Shown: piece by piece, positions 46,604 to 53,939 of the stretch | How positions within the stretch are numbered: position 1 is the first letter of the stretch | How the letters are laid out: every line of letters starts with the position of its first letter | DNA from: AC-32 sp963736055 | GTDB taxonomy: Bacteria > Actinomycetota > Thermoleophilia > Gaiellales > Gaiellaceae | Assembly: GCA_963736055.1 (NCBI GenBank) | Contig: CAVTNM010000008.1 | Coordinates: forward strand, 1 to 64,000 | Direction: 5' to 3' | DNA: 64,000 nt | Notes under the pieces: model-generated | The model's database searches: none | The model's input: only the letters and a program-made list of their open reading frames with translations | Told to the model about the DNA's origin: nothing | Position numbers and translations under genes: made by a program

Positions 46604-47482
46604 GTGGATCAGCAGGAATGGCTCGCACTGCAATTCGAGGATCAGCGGCCGCATCTCCGCGCGGTCGCCTACCGGATGCTCGGCTCGCTCAGCGAGGCTG
46701 ACGACGCCGTCCAGAACGCCTGGCTACGGCTCAGCCGCGCCGACACGAGCGAGGTCGAAAACCTTCGCGCCTGGCTGACGACCATCGTGGCGCGCGTGGC
46801 GCTGAACATGCTCCGCTCGCGCAAGACGCGGGCCGAGCAGCCCCTCGATGTGCGTGTTCCCGACCCGGTCATCGATCCCGCGGATGGCACCAACCCCGAG
46901 CACGAGACACTGCTCGCCGACTCGGTCGGGCTGGCGCTCCTGGTGGTGCTCGAGACGCTCACCCCGGCCGAGCGACTGGCCTTCGTCCTGCACGACATGT
47001 TCGGTGTCCCGTTCGCGGAGATCGCGCCGGTCGTCGAGCGCTCCCCCGAGACGACGCGGCAGCTCGCGAGCCGCGCCCGCCGCCGCGTCCGCGGCGCCCC
47101 GGTTCCGGATGCCGACCTCAACGCCCAGTGGGAGGTCGTCGAGGCGTTCCAAGCCGCCGCGCAGAAGGGGGACTTCGACGCGCTCGTGGCCGTTCTCCAC
47201 CCCGATGTCGTGCTCAGAGCGGACGGCGGGCTCACCGGCCTCTCGCGGCACGTTCACGGTGCCGAGGCCGTCGCCGGCCAGGCGCTCTTCTGGGAGCAGC
47301 AGGCCGACCTGATCTTGCGGCGCGCCCTGGTAAACGGCGTCCCCGGAGTCGTCGCACTCCGCGACGGCAAGCCTTTCTCCGTCGGTGCGTTCACGGTCGA
47401 GCACGGGAGGATCGCCGAGATCGACTTCCTCGCCGACCCCGAACGCGTCGCTCGACTCGACCTCGCCGTGCTGGACGGCTGA
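46604..47482 (+). CDS. ECF41-like (SigJ-type) sigma factor with SnoaL-like C-terminus
   Basis: This 292-residue sigma factor has region 2 (HLRAVAYRMLGSLSEADDAV, in part) and region 4 (LTPAERLAFVLHDMFGVPFAEI), then a SnoaL-like domain of about 100 residues with RADGGL and VNGVPGVV. The C-terminal domain controls activity in ECF41 sigma factors, which lack a classical anti-sigma. The start is GTG 46604 after GGAAGGAGG. Confidence 0.9.
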   Translation: MDQQEWLALQFEDQRPHLRAVAYRMLGSLSEADDAVQNAWLRLSRADTSEVENLRAWLTTIVARVALNMLRSRKTRAEQPLDVRVPDPVIDPADGTNPEHETLLADSVGLALLVVLETLTPAERLAFVLHDMFGVPFAEIAPVVERSPETTRQLASRARRRVRGAPVPDADLNAQWEVVEAFQAAAQKGDFDALVAVLHPDVVLRADGGLTGLSRHVHGAEAVAGQALFWEQQADLILRRALVNGVPGVVALRDGKPFSVGAFTVEHGRIAEIDFLADPERVARLDLAVLDG

Positions 47483-47500
47483 CGCCTGATCTTGCGACGA

Positions 47501-48274
47501 CTAGCGCAGCGCCTCGAGCTCGTCGTCCTCGAGCTGGATCTCGAGCGCGGCGAGGTTCTGCTTCAGGTGGTCGAGCGACAGGGTGCCCGGGATCGGAAGC
47601 ATCACCGGGGATCGCTGGAGGAGCCACGCGAGAGCGATCTGCGCCGGCGTGACGCCGCGGCGCTCGGCGATCTCGGCCAACGCGGGGTGCCCGTCGCCGT
47701 GCAGCGGGAAGAACGGGACGAACACGATCCCCTCGCGCTCGCAGTAGTCGACGACGTCGTCCCACCGCCGCTCGTCGAGGTTGTAATGGTTCTGGACGGC
47801 TGCGACCGTCACGACCTGTCGTCCGCGCTCGATCTCCTCTATCCCGACCTCGGAGAGGCCGACGTGCTGGATCTTCCCGGCCTCCACGTACTCCACGATC
47901 GCGCCCAGGCTCTCCTCGATCGGTGTGTCTGCGTGCACCCGATGGAGGTAGTAGAGCTGGATCGTTTGTGCCTGCAGCCGGCGGAGACTTTCCTCGATCT
48001 GGGCCCTGAGCACGTCGGGTCGGCCCTCGCCGGGATTCCAACCGCCCTTCGTCGCGACGACGCAGCCGTCGGGGACCGGCGAGAGGGCGTCGCCCATGGT
48101 CGCTTCGCTCTGGCCGCCCGTGTAGAGATGCGCGGTGTCGATCAGCCCGACCCCGGCGGCGACCGCCTCCCGAACGAACTCCACGTTCTCGCGGGTCTGG
48201 GTAAGACGATTCGTCCCCAGGCCGATCCTGGCGACCTCGGTGCCGGCGAGCCCGAGTGTCCGCGAAGTGGTCAT
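47501..48274 (-). CDS. aldo/keto reductase
   Basis: This 257-residue protein has the catalytic Asp and Tyr in LIDTAHLY, Lys in VATKGG and His in YLHRVH, with IPGT and DELEALR at the C-terminus. It reduces carbonyls with NADPH; substrate unknown. Confidence 0.92.
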   Translation of the reverse strand: MTTSRTLGLAGTEVARIGLGTNRLTQTRENVEFVREAVAAGVGLIDTAHLYTGGQSEATMGDALSPVPDGCVVATKGGWNPGEGRPDVLRAQIEESLRRLQAQTIQLYYLHRVHADTPIEESLGAIVEYVEAGKIQHVGLSEVGIEEIERGRQVVTVAAVQNHYNLDERRWDDVVDYCEREGIVFVPFFPLHGDGHPALAEIAERRGVTPAQIALAWLLQRSPVMLPIPGTLSLDHLKQNLAALEIQLEDDELEALR

Positions 48275-48343
48275 GACGCTGACTGACTATGCACGTTGAC
48301 GGTCGGTGCGCGTCTGGCGAATCACCGTTGAATTGAGGAGGAT

Positions 48344-48952
48344 GTGCCGGTGCCGCCGCCCTTCGCCCCAACCCATTCCTGGGTATGTCCGATCTGGGGA
48401 TGGGCGCACTGGCAGTTCACCACGCCGCCGGGCTCGATCTTCGAGTCGGCTCACAGTGATACGTCGGCCTGGACGACCATGCTGTACGTCGCGAACTCCT
48501 GGTCGGTGCCGATCAGCATCCACGTCGACTGCTACGTGAGCGACGGAACCCTCGAGACGGGCGTGACGTGCTCCGGGCCCGTGGGTGCTCGCCAGCGGCT
48601 GCAGGCGGCCCTGAACCCGACGCGAACGCCGGCGATGGACGCGAACGGCGACTTCAGCGACATGGGCGCGGGCTGGTTCCAGTTGTGGTCCAACGGGCCG
48701 GTCACCCCGGCCGCCATGAACAAGGTCGTCCTCGGGATGCCGGGATGGATCCAGGAAGTGGTGGTGCCGGTGGAGCCGGTGGAGCTCGAGCCGGCGGCGG
48801 TGGAGGTGGCTCCGGTCCACGTCGAGGTCGAGGCGGCCCCGGAAGGTGGAGGCGGTGCGGCCGAGGAACTGGCTCATCTCTCGCTCCCCGAGGCGACGGC
48901 CTGGTTCGAGAGCGTGCGCTCCGGCGGTCGCTTCCACCGCCAAGAGATGTAG
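48344..48952 (+). CDS. unknown protein, Trp-rich N-terminus
   Basis: This 202-residue protein starts at GTG 48344 after a good GAGGAGG. Its N-terminal half is a beta-sandwich-like stretch (LYVANSWSVPISIHVDCYVSD, in part) with two Cys that could pair. The middle is Pro/Val/Glu-rich (EVVVPVEPVELEPAAVEV), and the end has LSLPEATAWFESV. No signal peptide or membrane segment is obvious. Not recognised. Confidence 0.6.
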   Translation: MPVPPPFAPTHSWVCPIWGWAHWQFTTPPGSIFESAHSDTSAWTTMLYVANSWSVPISIHVDCYVSDGTLETGVTCSGPVGARQRLQAALNPTRTPAMDANGDFSDMGAGWFQLWSNGPVTPAAMNKVVLGMPGWIQEVVVPVEPVELEPAAVEVAPVHVEVEAAPEGGGGAAEELAHLSLPEATAWFESVRSGGRFHRQEM

Positions 48953-49020
48953 TCGACGCCGAGCCCAGGCGCGCCCGCGGGACCCAACTCGCCAACGATT
49001 CCGGCGTCTCATCTTCAGCG

Positions 49021-50172
49021 GTGAGCCCGGCCTCGAACCACGAACAGAACGTCAGTAGCAGGCGCCCGCGCGCGGGCTGGGCATGGCTTGCCGGGGGTGA
49101 CGGCTTCGTTCTGGCGACGGTGCCGAGCGAAGCGAGCTTCCTGGGCGCGCTCGGCATGTGGGTCGCCGGGATGGCGCTGGTCAGCGGCTTCGCGATGACG
49201 GTCGCGGCGAGCCAGTGGTGGAGCACGTCGATCACAAGCGTCCTCTGGGTGCTGCCGCTCTGGACAGTGCTCTATTGCCTGATCGAGCGGCTCGTCCTGA
49301 AGAGCTTCGGCACGAGCAGGATCTGGAACCTCGTGATCGCGCTTCCGCGGCTGGTTCTCTCGCTCGCGATCGCGCTCGTCGTGGGGCTGCCCATGGCCCA
49401 GGTGATCTACAGCGGGTCGATCAACGACCAGCTCAGCAAGACGAGGACGACTCGCATCCACGAGGCGACGAACGAGATCACGCGTCTGTACGACGCGAAG
49501 ATCGCGGCGGCGCAGAAGGAGATCGCGGCGGCGCAGGGCAAGGAGGCGAGCCTCCAGCGCCAGGTCACGAACAGCAGGTTCCTTTCCGAGTGCGAAGCCG
49601 GCGAGGCAAGCTGCTCGCAGACCCACAAGCTCGGCTGCGGCCCCTACTGCAAGCGCGACGCCCGCCGGGCGGCCGCCGCGGCGGCGGCGCTGAAGAACGC
49701 CCGCCCCCAGTTCGCCGCGACGATCGCCGCCGACCGGCGCAAGATCGAGCTCTGGCAGGCCGCGGAGACCGAGCAGATCGCCAACCGGGTTGCCGCGATC
49801 AAGGCCGACCGCGACTTCCTGGCCCGCCAGGCGGCGCTGGAGCGGGTCGAGAAGGCGAGCCCGTCCGTGAGGAAGTACGTCGAGTTCTTCCTCGCCTTCC
49901 TGATCGCGATCGACCTCGTCGCACTCGTTCTCAAGCTGACCCACCTCCTCAGCACCGGCGGCGCCTACGAACGAAGTGCCGCCGCGCTCCGGGCGACCGA
50001 CGTCGTCGAGGCGCACCGCCTCCAGGAGCGCGCCGCCGTCCTGACGCACCGAATCACGCTCGAGGCGCGCGCCGCGGAGGATGCGGACGAGCTCAGGATC
50101 CGGGGCGAAGCCCAGGGCCGACGCCTGGACTCCGACCTGCGCGAACAGGCGCTGACGTCGGCCGCGCCCTAG
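49021..50172 (+). CDS. DUF4407-like membrane protein with long coiled coil
   Basis: This 383-residue protein has TM segments near residues 45-60, 72-92 and 105-130, and another near 295-315 (VEFFLAFLIAIDLVALVLKL), with a helical periplasmic or cytosolic stretch between them (KIAAAQKEIAAAQGKEASL). The layout matches DUF4407. Start is GTG 49021. Function unknown. Three Cys (CEAGEASCSQTHKLGCGPYC) suggest a disulfide-bearing loop. Confidence 0.7.
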   Translation: MSPASNHEQNVSSRRPRAGWAWLAGGDGFVLATVPSEASFLGALGMWVAGMALVSGFAMTVAASQWWSTSITSVLWVLPLWTVLYCLIERLVLKSFGTSRIWNLVIALPRLVLSLAIALVVGLPMAQVIYSGSINDQLSKTRTTRIHEATNEITRLYDAKIAAAQKEIAAAQGKEASLQRQVTNSRFLSECEAGEASCSQTHKLGCGPYCKRDARRAAAAAAALKNARPQFAATIAADRRKIELWQAAETEQIANRVAAIKADRDFLARQAALERVEKASPSVRKYVEFFLAFLIAIDLVALVLKLTHLLSTGGAYERSAAALRATDVVEAHRLQERAAVLTHRITLEARAAEDADELRIRGEAQGRRLDSDLREQALTSAAP

Positions 50173-50178
50173 CCGGCC

Positions 50179-50646
50179 CTAGCCGAGCGGAAGGAGCGCA
50201 CCCTCGTGCTCGAGGAGGAAGCGCTTCACCTGGAGCCCGCCGCCGAAGCCGGTGAGGGAGCCGTCCGCGCCGATCACACGGTGGCACGGCAGAACGATCG
50301 GAAGCGGGTTGCGGCCGTTCGCGGCGCCGACCGCCCGGGCCGCGTCGTTGCCGAGCCCGAGCCGGCGCGCCTGCTCGCCGTAGCTCACCGTCTGTCCATA
50401 CGGAATCGACGCGAGCGCGAGCCAGCAGCGCCGGTTGAACCCGGTGCCGAGCAGCTCCAGCGGCAGGTCGAAATTCACGAGGTCGCCGTCGAAGTAGGCC
50501 TCGAGCTGACGGGCGGCCTCGTCGAGGACGGGCGAGCTGCCCTCCGAGCGGATCCTGCCGCCGTCGAACAGCACGGACTGCAGACCGGCTTCGGAGGCAA
50601 TCAGGCCGAGCGGCCCGATGGGACTGTCGACGACTGTACTGGGCAT
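50179..50646 (-). CDS. ogt: methylated-DNA-protein cysteine methyltransferase
   Basis: This 155-residue repair protein has IPYGQTVSYGEQARRLG, RAVGAANGRNPLPIVLPCHRVIG with the suicide Cys in PCHRV, and GFGGGLQVKRFLLEHE. It removes alkyl groups from O6-guanine. ATG 50646 is used. Confidence 0.95.
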   Translation of the reverse strand: MPSTVVDSPIGPLGLIASEAGLQSVLFDGGRIRSEGSSPVLDEAARQLEAYFDGDLVNFDLPLELLGTGFNRRCWLALASIPYGQTVSYGEQARRLGLGNDAARAVGAANGRNPLPIVLPCHRVIGADGSLTGFGGGLQVKRFLLEHEGALLPLG

Positions 50647-50699
50647 GTCATCAATCTAGAACGCACGCTCGACGTGCCACGTGAGATCAAGGAGGACAC

Positions 50700-51433
50700 A
50701 TGACCGACCACCAGGTCGTCAGTCGCGAGGAGTGGGCCGCTGCTCGTGAGGACCTGCTCGCTCGCGAGAAGGAGCACACCCGGATGGGCGACGAGCTGGC
50801 CCGGCAGCGTCGCGAGCTGCCCTGGGTCCGGGTCGAGAAGGAGTATCGCTTCGACGCCGGCGACGGCACGCGCACACTGGCCGACCTCTTCGACGGCCGC
50901 AGCCAGCTGCTGGTCTACCACTTCATGTTCGGGCCGAGCTACCAGGCCGGCTGCCCGACCTGCTCGTCGATGGCCGACACCATCGACGGGGCTCTCCCCC
51001 ACCTGCACGCTCGCGACGTGACGATGACGTACGTCTCGCAGGCGCCGCTCGAGAAGCTGCAGGCCTACAGGCGCCGAATGGGCTGGAACATGCCGTGGGT
51101 CTCCGCGGCCGAGACCGACTTCAACTTCGACTTCGGCTACTCACGCACCGAGGAGCAGACGCGCGAGGCGTTCGCGCCGATGCTCGAAGCTGGAGCACCG
51201 CCGGGGGTCGAGAGCAACGCGACCTCAAGCGGTACCGACGTCACGGGCTACCTCACCCAGGGCCCCGGCTTCAGCGCGTTCGCCCGCGAAGACGGCGTCG
51301 TGTACCAGACCTACGGGACCACGGCACGCGGCCTCGAGTTCCTGATGGGCTACTACGGGTCCTCGACCGGACGCCGAAGGGTCGGGACGAAGGCGACGCC
51401 GAGGTACTGGGTCCGCGGCACGACGAGTACTGA
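50700..51433 (+). CDS. DUF899 thioredoxin-like protein, frameshifted
   Basis: The protein of about 244 residues has ELPWVRVEKEYRFD, LLVYHFMFGPSYQAGCPTCSS with a CxxC, and FDFGYSRTEEQ. Near 51357 one base is lost (TAC-GGG-T): the second frame then gives LDRTPKGRDEGDAEVLGPRHDEY, the usual family end, and stops at 51433. The annotated longer read-through is not real. AAGGAG lies upstream of the ATG. Confidence 0.85.
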
Positions 51434-52171
51434 GCAAGCTAACGGCGCTAGATCGAGCACGACCTTGCCGCGCTTCCCGTGCGCGGCGACCCGCTCGAAC
51501 GCCTCCGGCGCGTTCTCGAGTGGGAACGTCGAGTCGATCGCCGGCACCAGTTCGTCCGCATCGACAAGCTTTGCGATCTCGACCAGCTGCTCGCGATCGG
51601 GCTCCACGACGAAGTAGGTCGCGCCTGGCGACTCCGCCCCGATCGACACGACGCGGTCGCCTTCCGGCAGGTCGCCGCCGACCGTGTCGAACACGAGCTC
51701 GACCGGCCCTTCGTCCACCACCTCGGCGCCGGCCTGCCGCGCCAGCTGCACCGCGAGATGGCCGACTCCGCCGGACGCGCCCGTCACGAGCACGCGCTCC
51801 CCCGCCTGCAGGTGCCCGTGCACGAACAGCCCCTGCCAGGCGCTCAAGCCACCCATCGGAAGCGCGGCAGCCTCGACGTGAGTCACGCGGGCCGGCTTGG
51901 GCGCGAGCACTGAGGACGGAACGCACGCGTACTCCGCCGCAACGCCGTCGCGGTCGAACGGCGTCAGTGCGAATACCTCTTCATTCGTATCGACGATCAC
52001 GCCAGACAGCTCGTACGAGGGAACCGCCGGCAGGCGATCCACCGGCCACTCCAGCTCGTCGCGCGTGATGGCAGCGGCCTGCACGCGCACGAGAGCCTCG
52101 CCCTCCCCGGGAACAGGGCGGTCCACCTCTTCCACCCTGAGGCCGTCGGGATGAAGGCGGAGTGCGCGCAC
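51353..52171 (-). CDS. quinone oxidoreductase-like (zinc-less MDR) protein, shortened
   Basis: This 272-residue protein has the GroES-like domain (LVRVQAAAITRDELEW, YELSGVIVDT) and the nucleotide motif VTGASGGVGHLAVQLARQAGAEVV. The Rossmann region then jumps directly to DEGPVELVFDTVGGDL; about 30-40 residues usual in the family are missing. It converges on the DUF899 gene with 81 bases of overlap, so its last 30 codons are suspect. The true end may be near GKVVLDLA (about 51450). Confidence 0.8.
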   Translation of the reverse strand: MRALRLHPDGLRVEEVDRPVPGEGEALVRVQAAAITRDELEWPVDRLPAVPSYELSGVIVDTNEEVFALTPFDRDGVAAEYACVPSSVLAPKPARVTHVEAAALPMGGLSAWQGLFVHGHLQAGERVLVTGASGGVGHLAVQLARQAGAEVVDEGPVELVFDTVGGDLPEGDRVVSIGAESPGATYFVVEPDREQLVEIAKLVDADELVPAIDSTFPLENAPEAFERVAAHGKRGKVVLDLAPLACSVLVVPRTQYLGVAFVPTLRRPVEDP

Positions 52172-52180
52172 GGATCTTCC

Positions 52181-52774
52181 TTACCACACGCCGGGAAACA
52201 GGCGACGGCGGCCGGCGGCGAAGCGTCGGTACTGCTCGCCGAGGCCGTCGAGCAGCGCGCGCTCCTCGAACCGGATGCGAACGAGGAGACCGACGGTGGG
52301 CACCACGGCCAGGACCGCCAGCGCCGCCCAGTTGTCCAGCGCCAGCCCGAGGCCAAAGAAGATCGCGATGAGCCCGGTGTACGAAGGGTGTCGCACCCAG
52401 CGGTAAGGCCCCCGGTCGACGACGGTCTGGCCGGGCTGCACCCGAACGTCGACCGTGAAGAACGGGCCGAGCAGGGCGACCGCCCACTGCCGGAGCGCGA
52501 TCCCGGCGCACATCAGAGTGAGGCCGACGACCAAGAACCCCCACCGCCAGTCGGGGATCGCCGCCGCGTCCAGGTTCCTGGCCAGGACGAACGCCCCGGC
52601 AACGCTCCCGCCAATCGTGGCGACGACGACGAGCATGCTCCCCCCGTCGACCCGCGTGCCGCGCCGGTTCAATGCGCTCCGCAGACGAACCCGCCACTCC
52701 GACAGCACCCACGTCCCGAGAACGGCGTAGAGGGCAATCCGCGCGCCCGTCTGGCTGAAGGGAAACGGCCCCAC
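52181..52774 (-). CDS. isoprenylcysteine carboxyl methyltransferase-like membrane protein
   Basis: This 197-residue protein has several membrane segments and the ICMT motif GPYRWVRHPSYTG, followed by RFEERALLDGLGEQYRRF. Members methylate isoprenoid or related substrates in the membrane. The start is GTG 52774. Substrate unknown. Confidence 0.85.
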   Translation of the reverse strand: MGPFPFSQTGARIALYAVLGTWVLSEWRVRLRSALNRRGTRVDGGSMLVVVATIGGSVAGAFVLARNLDAAAIPDWRWGFLVVGLTLMCAGIALRQWAVALLGPFFTVDVRVQPGQTVVDRGPYRWVRHPSYTGLIAIFFGLGLALDNWAALAVLAVVPTVGLLVRIRFEERALLDGLGEQYRRFAAGRRRLFPGVW

Positions 52775-52794
52775 ACCCCAGGTCTAGCAAGTGC

Positions 52795-53805
52795 TTGCGG
52801 AATGATGCCGCCACTAACGGCGGTGCTGCTCTGAAGTCAGATCCATTTCTCGGCCCCCTCTCGCGCGCAGCGCTTGGCACTGGTTCGGCGAGCCTCACAA
52901 CGATTCTCGTCGCCTTCGCCGCCAACCTCCTCGTCGCGGTCGCGAAGTCGGTTGCAGCGGTGGTGACCGGGTCAGCCTCGATGCTGGCCGAAGCGGCGCA
53001 CTCCTGGGCGGATTCAGGCAACGAGGTATTCCTGCTCATCGCCCACCGCCGGTCCCGCCGACCGCGTGACCGCGCGCACCCGCTCGGCTACGGCCGGGAG
53101 GCCTACGTGTGGTCGCTGCTCGCAGCACTTGGTCTGTTCGTGGCGGGGGCCGCCGTCTCGGTGACGCACGGGGTGCAGGAGCTCTTGCATCCCACGCCGG
53201 CGACCGACTACCTGGTCGGCTACGTCGTGCTCGCCGTCTCATTCGTGCTCGAGGGGATCTCCTTCTTGCGCTCGGTCCGCCAGGCCCGGCCCACCGCGAA
53301 GCTGATGGAACGGGATCTGATCGGCGCGGTCATGGCCACAAGCGACCCGACGCTTCGGGCCGTATTCGCAGAGGACTCCGCCGCGCTCATCGGACTGGCG
53401 ATCGCAGCCGTCGGACTGGGCGCGCACCAGCTGACGGGCTCGTCGACCCCGGATGCCATCGGATCCATTCTCGTCGGCGTCCTGCTCGCGGCAGTCGCGA
53501 CGTTTCTCATCGACCGGAATCGCGAGTTCCTGATCGGGGAAGAGGCCAATCCCCAAGTACGGGCGGCCGCGCTCCGGTCGCTGCTCGCCGAGCCCGAAGT
53601 GGCTCGCGTGACCTACCTACGTCTCGAGTTCGTCGGCCCGCGCCTCGTCTCGGTCATCGGCGACGTCGACCTGACTGGAGACGACACCGAGGCGAACGTC
53701 GCAGTCCGGCTCCGCGCGCTGGAAGCGAAGATCGACGCGTCCCCTGCGGTGGCCGGCACCGTACTGAGCCTGTCTGCGCCGGACGAGCCATCGCTGACTG
53801 AATGA
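52795..53805 (+). CDS. cation diffusion facilitator (CDF) transporter
   Basis: This 336-residue protein has six membrane segments and the metal motif SMLAEAAHSWADSGNE in TM2, with AEDSAALIG in TM5. It exports divalent metals, probably Zn or Mn. The start is tentatively TTG 52795, inside the palindrome GCAAGTGCTTGC (52787-52798), which could be an operator. A hairpin terminator follows. Confidence 0.88.
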   Translation: MRNDAATNGGAALKSDPFLGPLSRAALGTGSASLTTILVAFAANLLVAVAKSVAAVVTGSASMLAEAAHSWADSGNEVFLLIAHRRSRRPRDRAHPLGYGREAYVWSLLAALGLFVAGAAVSVTHGVQELLHPTPATDYLVGYVVLAVSFVLEGISFLRSVRQARPTAKLMERDLIGAVMATSDPTLRAVFAEDSAALIGLAIAAVGLGAHQLTGSSTPDAIGSILVGVLLAAVATFLIDRNREFLIGEEANPQVRAAALRSLLAEPEVARVTYLRLEFVGPRLVSVIGDVDLTGDDTEANVAVRLRALEAKIDASPAVAGTVLSLSAPDEPSLTE

Positions 53806-53829
53806 AAAGGCCCTGTTTCCAGGGCCTTT
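53806..53829. terminator. bidirectional terminator hairpin
   Basis: AAAGGCCCTG-TTTC-CAGGGCCTTT forms a perfect 10-bp stem with a T3 tail on either strand. It follows the CDF gene and lies just beyond the 3' end of tRNA-Ala on the other strand. Confidence 0.85.
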
Positions 53830-53831
53830 GA

Positions 53832-53907
53832 TGGTGGAGCTAGCCGGACTCGAACCGGCGACCTCCTGGGTGCGATCCAGGCGCTCTCCCAACTGAGCTA
53901 TAGCCCC
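53832..53907 (-). tRNA. tRNA-Ala (anticodon CGC)
   Basis: A complete cloverleaf is on the minus strand: acceptor GGGGCTA/TAGCTCC with the alanine-identity G3-T70 pair, anticodon stem CCTGG/CCAGG, loop ATCGCAC with anticodon CGC, T arm GCCGG-TTCGAGT-CCGGC, and an encoded CCA end. Confidence 0.95.
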
Positions 53908-53939
53908 GAGCGGGCGACAGTGTAGCCGCCGCTACGGCG

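Noticed and set aside
50700..51617. 305-residue reading of the DUF899 gene
   Set aside because: The last 80 codons are off-frame; the family C-terminus is found in the alternative frame ending at 51433.
53932..53934. TAG as end of the Calx-beta-like gene
   Set aside because: A plausible C-terminus (SSPRVRQKQGKQQPHK) is in another frame with TAA at 53940.
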